DNA from: Candidatus Pelagibacter communis
GTDB taxonomy: Bacteria; Pseudomonadota; Alphaproteobacteria; Pelagibacterales; Pelagibacteraceae
Reading direction: 5' to 3'
Length of the DNA: 64,000 nt
Assembly (NCBI RefSeq): GCF_001179845.1
Contig: NZ_CVSB01000026.1
Coordinates: forward strand, 1 to 64,000
The notes under the pieces were generated by a model. It saw nothing but the letters and a program-made list of their open reading frames with translations. It did no database searches and was not told the origin of the DNA. How positions within the stretch are numbered: position 1 is the stretch's first letter; each line of letters begins with the position of its first letter. This document shows positions 45,303 to 53,651 of this stretch, piece after piece. A program made the translations under genes and the position numbers.

Positions 45303-45736
45303 TAGTCACTTAAAACTGGAAAAGCTTGTCTAACTTTTAGAAAATATTTTTGATATTCCATTTTAGTACATTTGTTTTCAATATACTTAATATCATTTTT
45401 TTCCATCAATTCTTTTGCCTTTTCGTCTCGTATACCGAGCTGTAACCATAAAACTTTAGCACCAATTTTAACTGTATCTTCTGCAATAGCATAAACTTCT
45501 TTTGATGGTCTAAAAACATCTACAATATCAACCTGATCATTAATGTCAGATATTTTAGCAAAAACTTCTTCTCCTAGAATTTTTTGACCCTCAGCTCTAG
45601 GATTGACAGGATAAACTTTAAATCCATATTTTTGCATATATTTCATAACTATAGTTGATGCTTTTGTTGGGTCGTTACTAACTCCTACCATTGCAATTGA
45701 TTTATATTTAGAAAGAACTTCTTTGATATCACTCAT
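45302..45736 (-). CDS. CoA-binding (YccU-like) protein
   Basis: 144 residues, one Rossmann-type CoA-binding domain (PF13380): SIAMVGVSNDPTKASTIVMKYMQKYGFKVYPVNPR, then EEVFAKISDINDQVDIVDVFRPS and IWLQLGIRDEKA-like spacing ending in ENKCTKMEY. Similar proteins bind CoA but no reaction is known. Overlaps both neighbours by 1 and 4 bases. Confidence 0.88.
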   Translation of the reverse strand: MSDIKEVLSKYKSIAMVGVSNDPTKASTIVMKYMQKYGFKVYPVNPRAEGQKILGEEVFAKISDINDQVDIVDVFRPSKEVYAIAEDTVKIGAKVLWLQLGIRDEKAKELMEKNDIKYIENKCTKMEYQKYFLKVRQAFPVLSD

Positions 45737-45918
45737 TTTTTATTTTTAATTTGTTCTTCACAAAATATTTTAGCTTCAGGAACTGTCATTGGTTTTTCTA
45801 GTTTTTGGCTACCAGCAATACATGCATCTATTGCTCTTTTTTGATTATAATCTTTAAAATTATAAATTACTAACATTCCAACAATAATAAAAAGAACTAT
45901 TAAAACATTCTTTATCAT
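45733..45918 (-). CDS. Small single-span membrane protein
   Basis: 61 residues: one N-terminal membrane helix (about 4-22), then a short soluble part with two cysteines (ACIAGSQ and IFCEEQ), ending in EEQIKNKK. The cysteines could form a disulfide if the tail is periplasmic. No family recognised. It overlaps the upstream gene by 1 base and the downstream by 4, which supports it being translated. Confidence 0.6.
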   Translation of the reverse strand: MIKNVLIVLFIIVGMLVIYNFKDYNQKRAIDACIAGSQKLEKPMTVPEAKIFCEEQIKNKK

Positions 45919-46697
45919 TATTTATTTTTCCATTTTGGTTTTCGTTTTTCGAGGAACGCAGAAATTCCTTCTTTTGCATCCATTGCCATCATATTAAGGG
46001 TCATCATTTTACTTGTATAAGCGTAAGCTTTACTTAGTGGCATTTCTAATTGTTTGTAAAAAGCTTGCTTTCCAATTTTTATTGTTAAATTAGATTTAGA
46101 AGCAATTTTATTTGCTACTTTTAACACTTCTTTGTTTAATTTGGCTTTTGAAAAATTATCATTTATCAACCCTATTTCTTTTGCATAATTTGCATTGATA
46201 GGTTCTCCAGTTAAAAGCATTTTCATCATAGGTTTTCGATTTATCTTTCTACTGACAGCCACCATAGGTGTACTACAAAACAAACCAATATTTACACCTG
46301 GTGTAGCAAACAATGCGTCCTTAGTGCTATAAGCTAAATCACAACTTGCAACTAATTGACAGCCGGCTGCAAATGCAGCTCCATGAACTTTAGCAATTAC
46401 AGGTTTTCTACCTTCAACAATTTGAAGCATTACTTTTGAACAAAGATTAAATAATTTTAAATATTTATCTCTCTTTTTTAGACCTTTGACTTCTTTTAAG
46501 TTATGACCTGCGCTAAATCCTTTACCAGCACCCTCTAATATTATTACTTTAACTTTTTTATCAGTATCTAATTTTTTTAATGCCTTTAATAAATCTGAAA
46601 GATTTTTGAATGATAAAGAGTTATAAGTTTTTGGTTCATCAATAATAATTGATGAAACTTCGTTGTTATTTTTTTTAATTTTAATGTTACTAGTCAT
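45918..46697 (-). CDS. Enoyl-CoA hydratase/isomerase-fold protein of ECHDC3 type
   Basis: 259 residues with the crotonase fold: SAGHNLKEV (first oxyanion part), HGAAFAAGCQLVASCDLAYST and FATPGVNIGLFCSTP. The last two segments match the ECHDC3 group closely. The two glutamates that act as acid and base in true enoyl-CoA hydratases are Gln (GCQL) and Gly (TPGVN), so ordinary hydration is unlikely. It sits among a CoA-binding protein gene and a PhyH oxygenase gene. Reaction unknown. Confidence 0.82.
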   Translation of the reverse strand: MTSNIKIKKNNNEVSSIIIDEPKTYNSLSFKNLSDLLKALKKLDTDKKVKVIILEGAGKGFSAGHNLKEVKGLKKRDKYLKLFNLCSKVMLQIVEGRKPVIAKVHGAAFAAGCQLVASCDLAYSTKDALFATPGVNIGLFCSTPMVAVSRKINRKPMMKMLLTGEPINANYAKEIGLINDNFSKAKLNKEVLKVANKIASKSNLTIKIGKQAFYKQLEMPLSKAYAYTSKMMTLNMMAMDAKEGISAFLEKRKPKWKNK

Positions 46698-47549
46698 TTA
46701 ATCAGTTAATCCATCGGATCTAGCTTGATTTCTTTCTATATGAATTGGTAAAACTTTGCCATAAATAGCTTTAGAATGTTCTGGAGTGTTTACTCTCCAT
46801 GGATCTAAAACATAAGCTGGAATACACATATATCTTGATTTTTGTCCTTCAACTTTTGTTACCCTATGCAAAGTAAATCTACCTTTAAATATTTGTAAAT
46901 CTCCTGGCTCTAATTTCAATTGTCTCACTCTAGCTCTATCTCCTGCTATAACTTTTTGAACTTCTTCGAAATTTTCATTTCCTGGTTCTCTAATATTTGG
47001 ACAGTACTCAAATACTCCTCCCTTCTCAGGTTTTTGTATCATTAAACTAAGTGTAAATTCACAACTATCAAAATGCCATGGGAGTACTCCATCTGGTTTC
47101 ATAACATTGTATGCATGACATGCTAAAGGATCTGCCCATCTGTAAATAGGAGAAATACCTAAACAAGCAGATACAAATTTTAAAAGTTCTTCTGTTTCGT
47201 ATAGATATTTCATTTCGGAGTCTTTTGGAAAACAATCTGAATTCAAATATCCATTATATCTATTCATAAAAGTTCTTTTTGGATGATCTTTTGGTAATGA
47301 AGGATCATCCTTTGCATACAAGTAAGCATTTATACTCTCTTTAGACATATAAACTTCGTCTAACTGTTTTTCTAACTCAGAATTCATTACCTTGAGTGAT
47401 TTAGGCAAAATAAAATTTGGAATTGTTGAACAACTATGTTGATCAAGCTCTTCTTTACATTTTTTAACTATATTTTTAATTATTGGAGAATTTAAATCAT
47501 GTATTGGATATTTTTCTAAATCTACAATAGTCTTGAGTCTATCGTTCAT
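46698..47549 (-). CDS. PhyH-like 2-oxoglutarate/Fe(II) dioxygenase
   Basis: 283 residues. Iron ligands His159 and Asp161 (LPWHFDSCEF) and His228 (FTLHRV), with Arg239 (KSRYMCIPAY) for 2-oxoglutarate. LEPGDLQIFKG is a typical beta strand before the distal His. Members of this fold hydroxylate amino acids, phytanoyl-CoA or phosphonates; the substrate here is not visible. The stop is followed directly by the crotonase-fold gene, and a nucleotidylyltransferase gene lies 6 bases upstream. Confidence 0.83.
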   Translation of the reverse strand: MNDRLKTIVDLEKYPIHDLNSPIIKNIVKKCKEELDQHSCSTIPNFILPKSLKVMNSELEKQLDEVYMSKESINAYLYAKDDPSLPKDHPKRTFMNRYNGYLNSDCFPKDSEMKYLYETEELLKFVSACLGISPIYRWADPLACHAYNVMKPDGVLPWHFDSCEFTLSLMIQKPEKGGVFEYCPNIREPGNENFEEVQKVIAGDRARVRQLKLEPGDLQIFKGRFTLHRVTKVEGQKSRYMCIPAYVLDPWRVNTPEHSKAIYGKVLPIHIERNQARSDGLTD

Positions 47550-47555
47550 TAAATT

Positions 47556-47930
47556 TTATTTTAACTTTCCCTCTTCTCTCATTTTTGCTCTTATCTTGGT
47601 TGCTGATATTTTTTGGGTTTCTTCATCCAAAACTATTTCCTCAATCTTATATCCAACTCCCCTACCATAACAAATATTTGTAATGTTAGGTACTAACATT
47701 ATTTTAAATTGTCCTTCAAATTCAGGATTTAATCTGTCTTCAATGTTTTTTTTTACCGTTTCAAAATCAAAAGGATTATCATCAACACCTTGTACATCTC
47801 TAATTTGAATACAAACTTGTCCAGTTTTTTTAATAATTTCTTTAAACAAAGTATAATGTCCATCATGAAAAGGCTGCCATCTTCCTAACATTTGTGCTGT
47901 TGGTTTTTTGTTATCCCATTGGTGTGTCAT
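47556..47930 (-). CDS. Cytidylyltransferase-like nucleotidyltransferase
   Basis: 124 residues from the ATG at 47930, which gives a 4-base ATGA overlap with the kinase gene; a longer version from 47963 runs into that gene and is less likely. HxGH motif His22-His25 (GRWQPFHDGHYTLFKEI) and the late SATKIRAKM (ISxTxIR) motif define the family. It would join a nucleotide to a phosphate or similar group. Partnered by position with the P-loop kinase; the NadM-like GRWQPFHDGH form leaves the nucleotide open. Confidence 0.82.
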   Translation of the reverse strand: MTHQWDNKKPTAQMLGRWQPFHDGHYTLFKEIIKKTGQVCIQIRDVQGVDDNPFDFETVKKNIEDRLNPEFEGQFKIMLVPNITNICYGRGVGYKIEEIVLDEETQKISATKIRAKMREEGKLK

Positions 47931-48337
47931 TTTTTTATCTCCTCTATTATTTTTGGTGCCCAATTTTTTGCATCCTGAGTTATTACATGAAAATCAAAAT
48001 TCTTAGGATTAACAAACATCTGATTAGTATCTTCAAATCTTCCTTTTTTAATTGTATCGACCCATACTCTAAAATCTGCTGGAAATAACTTTCTTGCTTC
48101 AGGGGTTGGTGCAATAAAATCAGCAATTACATAATGGCCATCTGCTTTTAATTTTAAAGCTGCCTCAGCCATTCTTTTTGCTTGTCTTACCCTTCCTTCT
48201 TCAGAAAAATCCCAATCGTTTGCAGCTTTTCTTACCTCGTCTGCATTCAGTCTTTTAGCATTTAATAGTGGAGCCATTTCATTTGCTAGAGTTGTTTTAC
48301 CAGCTCCAGGTAAACCCATAACTAAAATAATTTTCAT
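47927..48337 (-). CDS. Small P-loop kinase, adenylylsulfate kinase-like
   Basis: 136 residues: P-loop GLPGAGKTT (8-16), NADEVRKAANDWDFSEEGR and HYVIADFIAPTPEARKLF in the style of APS kinases and related small-molecule kinases. It is shorter than CysC (about 200) and lacks the usual sulfate-assimilation partners, so a different alcohol substrate is plausible. It overlaps the nucleotidyltransferase gene by 4 bases and the DddP-like gene by 1. Confidence 0.8.
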   Translation of the reverse strand: MKIILVMGLPGAGKTTLANEMAPLLNAKRLNADEVRKAANDWDFSEEGRVRQAKRMAEAALKLKADGHYVIADFIAPTPEARKLFPADFRVWVDTIKKGRFEDTNQMFVNPKNFDFHVITQDAKNWAPKIIEEIKK

Positions 48338-49572
48338 TAAATGTCTTCTAACGGATGATGGGACATTAATTCAAGTCCATTTTCACCTACAAGGTACTGT
48401 TGTTCAAGTTTTACACCTTCTTTACCACCAATTTTACCAATATAACTCTCAAGCGTAATTGTCATGTTCTTCTCAAAAGTTCCACCTTCTTCACCACCAT
48501 CAGTTGGATATCTTATTTGAGGCCACTCATCACATAAACCAATTCCATGAACCATACATGAATATCTATTTCCATAATATTCATCAGGCAAAACCCAAGA
48601 TTTTTTTATAAATTCTTTAAAACTCATTCCTGGTTTTATTAATCTAAAATTATGATCAATTTGATTTCTAGCCATTGAATATAGTTTTTTTTGCTCATCA
48701 TTAAATTTATGTCCAACTACAAAGGCCCTTGATATGTCAGCACAGTATCCATAGGGACCAACCATATCTGTATCAAAAGCAACAATTTCTCCCTGTTGCA
48801 TAACTTTATTACTACTCTCTTGCATCCATGGATTTGTTCTTTCACCAGAAGATAAAATCCTACACTCAATCCACTCACCTCCATTTTCAATATTCGTTTT
48901 ATGTAAAATTGACCACAATTCATCTTCAGTCATTCCTGGTTTAAGATCTGATCTCATTTTTGATACACCTTTTTCTGCAACTTCTATTGCTGCTTTCATA
49001 CAAGTCAATTCATCAGGTGATTTTATTACCCTTGCTTGTTCTAAAATCAATTTTGCATCTACAACTTCAATGTCTTCTTTATTTAAAGCTGTAACCGCAG
49101 GACCATTTAAAACATCGATTGCAATTTTTTTTGTTTTAAAATAATTTTTTGATAAATCTTTAACTTCATTTATCCATTTTGATAATTGTAAATTTGCTTG
49201 ATCTCCATTGCTGAAATAATCCCATGTGATTGCAGGTCTTATTTCGTCAATTAGATTTAAATGCTTTGATAATATTTCACAATTAAAATACTCATAAAGA
49301 ATTGTTGGTCCATTTACAGGAACAAAACAATATCTTGTTAAATTATGCATATTATAGACACTCATGTTTACTGTATCTAAAGCATAACGAACATTCACTG
49401 GATCAAAGAGAATACAAGCCTCTAAATTGTTTTTTACTAATTCTTTTCTGACCCTATCTAAACGATATGATCTTAATTTATCAAAATTAATCTCGTCTTC
49501 TCTTAATCTTTTTTTGGTAATAAAATTTTGTCTTGGTTTTTTCTCAGGAGCTATTTTTCTACTAAACCTCAT
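48337..49572 (-). CDS. M24-family metalloprotein resembling DMSP lyase DddP
   Basis: 411 residues, creatinase/aminopeptidase (pita-bread) fold with N-terminal domain 1-180. Metal ligands: Asp267, Asp269, Asp279, His342, Glu375, Glu390, with spacings close to those I recall for DddP (2, 10, about 64, about 35, 15). It shares many DddP-type stretches, such as FDPVNVRYALDTVNM, GGEWIECRILSSG, RTNPWMQE and HGIGLCDEWP. DddP cleaves DMSP to DMS and acrylate; a proline dipeptidase or creatinase-like role is the alternative. It lies in a glycine-betaine operon, so a related betaine substrate is also possible. Confidence 0.75.
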   Translation of the reverse strand: MRFSRKIAPEKKPRQNFITKKRLREDEINFDKLRSYRLDRVRKELVKNNLEACILFDPVNVRYALDTVNMSVYNMHNLTRYCFVPVNGPTILYEYFNCEILSKHLNLIDEIRPAITWDYFSNGDQANLQLSKWINEVKDLSKNYFKTKKIAIDVLNGPAVTALNKEDIEVVDAKLILEQARVIKSPDELTCMKAAIEVAEKGVSKMRSDLKPGMTEDELWSILHKTNIENGGEWIECRILSSGERTNPWMQESSNKVMQQGEIVAFDTDMVGPYGYCADISRAFVVGHKFNDEQKKLYSMARNQIDHNFRLIKPGMSFKEFIKKSWVLPDEYYGNRYSCMVHGIGLCDEWPQIRYPTDGGEEGGTFEKNMTITLESYIGKIGGKEGVKLEQQYLVGENGLELMSHHPLEDI

Positions 49573-50195
49573 AATACCCTATACAACCCTAACCATGCGT
49601 TAACATCTTTGCTTGCAATATAGTCAGATTTAAAAAATTCTACTTCTTCCCACTTCTTGCTATCTTTCAGTATATCAATTTTTTTATCAAAACCATACTC
49701 TTCATGAATTCCTTCATTAATTGTGAAACAAATTAAACCACCTGGTTTTGTGATTCTTATAAATTCATCTAATGCATTTGGTTTTACATGCCCAAAAGTA
49801 AATGTTCCAACACACATAACTCCACCGTAAAAGCTATCCTCAACTTCTATTGGTTGGTTTAAATCAACTTTAACTAATTTTTGATAAAGATCTTTTGGAA
49901 CTGTATCTAATAAAGTTTGAGATAAATCAGCTCCATGAAAATTTTTATAACCATATTTTTTCAACTCAACTCCAACTAGACCTGTTCCACAGCCTGCATC
50001 AAAAATTAGCGTATCTTTATTATTTTCGTGCTTATTGAAAGTTGCTACGGTTTCCTTTGGGCCTGTATAGTTCCAATCAACCATATCTTTATTATACTTA
50101 TCTTTATCTCCCCACTCGTCGTAGTACTTCATGACTTCATCTGTGGTTTTAAGTTTATAAATTGGAATTTTGTTTCCTACGTCTTTTTGTGCCAT
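49569..50195 (-). CDS. SAM-dependent methyltransferase
   Basis: 208 residues. SAM-binding motif LIFDAGCGTGLVGVELKKYGY, acidic residue in HGADLSQTLL, then GGVMCVGTFTFGHVKPNALDEFIRITKPGG, the class I fold. The N-terminal VMKYYDEWGDKDKYNKDMVDWNY is shared by small-molecule methyltransferases. Its substrate is unknown; it could methylate an intermediate of osmolyte metabolism. Overlaps the dehydrogenase gene upstream by one base and the DddP-like gene downstream by four. Confidence 0.85.
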   Translation of the reverse strand: MAQKDVGNKIPIYKLKTTDEVMKYYDEWGDKDKYNKDMVDWNYTGPKETVATFNKHENNKDTLIFDAGCGTGLVGVELKKYGYKNFHGADLSQTLLDTVPKDLYQKLVKVDLNQPIEVEDSFYGGVMCVGTFTFGHVKPNALDEFIRITKPGGLICFTINEGIHEEYGFDKKIDILKDSKKWEEVEFFKSDYIASKDVNAWLGLYRVL

Positions 50196-52600
50196 TAGCT
50201 TCTCATTTTTTGGCCACTTGGATCATAAAGTGGTTCTTTAATTATTGAGCAATTAAATAAATCTCCATTTATTTCTACTTGAACTTTATTTTCAGATTTA
50301 ATTTTTTCCTGATCAACAAAAGTAAAAGCAACACTCTTGTTTACAAAATGTGCAAAACCACCTGAAGTAACGTAACCTATACTTTGATCTCCATTCATAA
50401 CAGCCTCGTTATTTGTTACATCAATATCATTGGTTTCAACAATTAAAGGTATAAGTTTGTTTGAAGAATTTTCCTTTTGTGCACTCTCTTTACCTATAAA
50501 TTCTTTATCCCAATTGATAAAAGCATCTAATCCTGTTTCTTTAGCAGTAAAATCTGGTCTATAATCTAATGTCCAGGCTCCCCAATTTTTCTCAAGCCTC
50601 ATCGACATTAATGCTCTTCCACCAAAGGGTTTGATATTAAATTCTTTTCCAGCTTCAATAAGTTCTTCGTATAATTTTAATTGATAATGAGGTGCTACAT
50701 AAATTTCGTAACCAAGTTCTCCTGTAAATGAAATTCTATTTACTAATGCAGGAACTCCACCAACAAACATTCTTCTAGAATCTCTAAATTTAAATTTTTC
50801 ATTTGAAACATCATCTCTTACTATTTTTTCTAAAACCTTTCTTGAGTTAGGTCCTGCAATTGATAATCCATGAAACTCATCAGATCTATTTTTATAATTT
50901 AAATTAAATTTATATATGTGACTTTCAAACCAACGTCTGTGCATTTCTTGAGCAGCTCCAGAACCAAATACCATGAATTCATTTTCATCTAAACATGCCA
51001 CAGTTAGATCGCCACATAATTTTCCTCTATACGACAACATTGGAGATAAAGATATTCTTCCTGGTTTTGGAAGTCTTCCAGCCATTATGTGATCTAAAAA
51101 TTTTCTAGCATCAGGACCTTTGAATTCATGTTTTGAAAAATTTGCAACTTCGATTAAACCAACATTTTCTCTAACATTAATAACTTCTTTTGAAACATAG
51201 TCGTGTGATCTCGATCTTTTAATAGTAGGCTCTTCGTGTGCATCTTCTTTATCATTTGCAAACCACAAAACATTTTCTAATCCAAAACTATCTCCCATAA
51301 CAGCACCTTGATTTACAAAACGATCATAAAGTGCAGTGGTTTTTTGTTTTCTTCCTTTTGGTAAAGTTTCATTTGGAAAAGTCATAATAAATCTTCGTTC
51401 ATAATTTTCTGAGGATTTGATTGTTCCATATTGAGGTGAAGCGTAATCTCCAAATCTAGCAACATCCATTGCCCAAACATCAATGGAAGGTTCTCCGTCA
51501 ATAATCCACTCAGCAATACATTTTCCAACACCACCGCCTTGGCAAAATCCAGCCATGACACCAACTGCAACCCAATAATTTTTCATTCCAGGTACTGGAC
51601 CTATAAGAGGACTTCCGTCTGGTCCAAAAGTAAAAGGTCCATTAACTATATTTTTTATACCTGCGCGCTCTAAAGCAGGCATTCTCTCAAACCCAATTGC
51701 TAATCGATCTTCAATATTATCTAATTTTGGCTCCAATAATTCATGACCAAAATTCATTGGAGTTCCTTCTACTTTCCAAGGAGTTGATTTTGGCTCATAA
51801 GTTCCAAGCAACATCCCTTTTCCTTCTTGTCTAAAATAAATATTTCCCTCAAAATCTGTTCCAATAGGCAGTCTTTGATCACCCATTGCTTCAATTTCTG
51901 GAATAGGTTCAGTGATTAAATAATGATGCTCCATTGGTTGAACTGGAAGATTTAATCCCGCTAATTGACCGACTTCTCTTGCCCACAAACCACCTGCATT
52001 AATTACTATTTCAGCATTTATATTTCCTTTGTCGGTAAATACTTCCCATGATCCATCTTCTTTTTGTTTCGTGTCTTTCACGACAGTGTGAGTATAATAT
52101 TTTCCACCATGAACTTTTGCAGCTTTTGCAAAAGCATAAGTTACACCTGACGGATCAACCTCTCCATCAATAGGATCCCACAGAGCTAACAAATATCTAG
52201 ATGGGTCAATTAAAGGATGTTTCTTTTTCACTTCCTCTAGAGAAATAAATTCTTGATCAAGACCCATATATCTTGCTTTTGATCTTTCTCTTTTTAAATA
52301 ATCAGCCCACACTTCATTTGATGCTAAATAAAATCCTCCACTGGGTTTAAAGCCAACAGAATGACCAGACTCTTTTTCTATCTCTTTATAGAGACCAATC
52401 GTGTAAGCCATCATCCTAGAAATATTTGGATCAGATGAAATTACATGAACATTTCCTGCTGCATGCCAAGATGAACCGGAAGTAAGCTCATTTCTTTCAA
52501 GCAAGATACAATCCTTTAATCCAAATTTAGATAAATGATAAAGAATAGAGCACCCTACTACACCACCTCCTATGATTACTACCTTCGCGTGCTTTTCCAT
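50195..52600 (-). CDS. Dimethylglycine/sarcosine dehydrogenase-family flavoprotein (second paralogue)
   Basis: 801 residues with the same two-part plan as the 40175-42607 product: FAD domain (VVIIGGGVVGCSILYHLSKFG; His46 in GSSWHAAGN for covalent FAD) and folate-binding GcvT domains (from about 430). It directly follows the betaine-homocysteine methyltransferase gene with one base shared, so it is the natural dimethylglycine dehydrogenase, leaving the other paralogue for sarcosine or a different N-methyl compound. That split is inference from order alone. Confidence 0.88.
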   Translation of the reverse strand: MEKHAKVVIIGGGVVGCSILYHLSKFGLKDCILLERNELTSGSSWHAAGNVHVISSDPNISRMMAYTIGLYKEIEKESGHSVGFKPSGGFYLASNEVWADYLKRERSKARYMGLDQEFISLEEVKKKHPLIDPSRYLLALWDPIDGEVDPSGVTYAFAKAAKVHGGKYYTHTVVKDTKQKEDGSWEVFTDKGNINAEIVINAGGLWAREVGQLAGLNLPVQPMEHHYLITEPIPEIEAMGDQRLPIGTDFEGNIYFRQEGKGMLLGTYEPKSTPWKVEGTPMNFGHELLEPKLDNIEDRLAIGFERMPALERAGIKNIVNGPFTFGPDGSPLIGPVPGMKNYWVAVGVMAGFCQGGGVGKCIAEWIIDGEPSIDVWAMDVARFGDYASPQYGTIKSSENYERRFIMTFPNETLPKGRKQKTTALYDRFVNQGAVMGDSFGLENVLWFANDKEDAHEEPTIKRSRSHDYVSKEVINVRENVGLIEVANFSKHEFKGPDARKFLDHIMAGRLPKPGRISLSPMLSYRGKLCGDLTVACLDENEFMVFGSGAAQEMHRRWFESHIYKFNLNYKNRSDEFHGLSIAGPNSRKVLEKIVRDDVSNEKFKFRDSRRMFVGGVPALVNRISFTGELGYEIYVAPHYQLKLYEELIEAGKEFNIKPFGGRALMSMRLEKNWGAWTLDYRPDFTAKETGLDAFINWDKEFIGKESAQKENSSNKLIPLIVETNDIDVTNNEAVMNGDQSIGYVTSGGFAHFVNKSVAFTFVDQEKIKSENKVQVEINGDLFNCSIIKEPLYDPSGQKMRS

Positions 52601-53640
52601 TAGTATTTAATTTCCTTATTCACTTTTTTTAGAGATTTATCTGTGCCATGATGGAAATGTTTGCTCATATCAGGCATATATTTCATTGAAATTGGTTTCT
52701 TTCCAATTGCAACTGACATTTCTCTTACGTGATGTGCTTCTGCTCCACAACATATACCAATAAAATTTATTTTATTTTGAACGCACTCTTTTGCGAACTC
52801 TGCCATTTCAAATCTGTTACAAAACAAATTATCTAAAGCTACTGGGAATGCATTTCCACCTGGAATACAGTCACAACCATGATCAGTGATATTTAAGAAA
52901 CCAGGTTCTTCCTCTGTTGTTCTATAAGGTACTGGAAGTCCAGCAACATGACATGAAACTTTTTCTCTAACCTTTTTTAATAATTTCATTGTCATTTCAG
53001 GTCCTCGATAACAATTTAAACCAACTACATCTGCACCTAAATCTTCCATCAGTTTGCAAGCATCTTCAGCACTATGTCCTTCTCTAGTTTTATCCCCTCT
53101 AGGAATTGCAAAATTACAAACTGCAATAAGACCTGCATCTTTAATAGCTTTTAAAGCTATCTTCATTTCTTCTGTCCAATTTATTGTTTCTGCTATTACA
53201 AAGTCAACACCAGCTTCTTTTGCCCAAGCTACTTGTTCTTCGTACATTTGTTGACATTGTTTATGAGTATTGGGATCTCCTGGATCAAATACGTTTGTAT
53301 TAGCCACATCTCCACAAACCATAAGATCTAAATCTTTAAACTCAGCAGCGGCATCTTTTGCAATTTTAAGAGCACCTTTTTGCATTGGTTCTAACAAATG
53401 TTCTTTACCAATTATTCTGAGCTTTTCTCTATGACCGTAATAAGTAAATGCTTGAACAACATCAGATCCAGCTCTAATAAATTCTCTATGTAACTGAGTT
53501 ACTACTTCCGGATGTTCTAAAACTACTTCTGGAACAAATGGACCTGCTGATAAATATCCTCTTCTTTCCATTGCAAAAAGATATCCTTCAGCACACATTA
53601 TTGGGCCTTCATTTAATCTAGTAATAAGATCTTTTTTCAT
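52600..53640 (-). CDS. Betaine-homocysteine S-methyltransferase
   Basis: 346 residues of the homocysteine methyltransferase barrel. Zinc cysteines Cys210 (VGLNCYRG), Cys297 and Cys298 (GICCGA) correspond to human BHMT Cys217, 299 and 300. AEGYLFAMERRGYLSAGPFVPEVVLEHP is the BHMT-type start. It moves a methyl from glycine betaine to homocysteine, making methionine and dimethylglycine; the next gene removes the following methyl. Preceded by AAGGATAA. SAR11 bhmt genes are often riboswitch-controlled, but the 11-base gap to the Rieske gene leaves no room for one here. Confidence 0.92.
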   Translation of the reverse strand: MKKDLITRLNEGPIMCAEGYLFAMERRGYLSAGPFVPEVVLEHPEVVTQLHREFIRAGSDVVQAFTYYGHREKLRIIGKEHLLEPMQKGALKIAKDAAAEFKDLDLMVCGDVANTNVFDPGDPNTHKQCQQMYEEQVAWAKEAGVDFVIAETINWTEEMKIALKAIKDAGLIAVCNFAIPRGDKTREGHSAEDACKLMEDLGADVVGLNCYRGPEMTMKLLKKVREKVSCHVAGLPVPYRTTEEEPGFLNITDHGCDCIPGGNAFPVALDNLFCNRFEMAEFAKECVQNKINFIGICCGAEAHHVREMSVAIGKKPISMKYMPDMSKHFHHGTDKSLKKVNKEIKY

Positions 53641-53651
53641 AATTTATCCTT

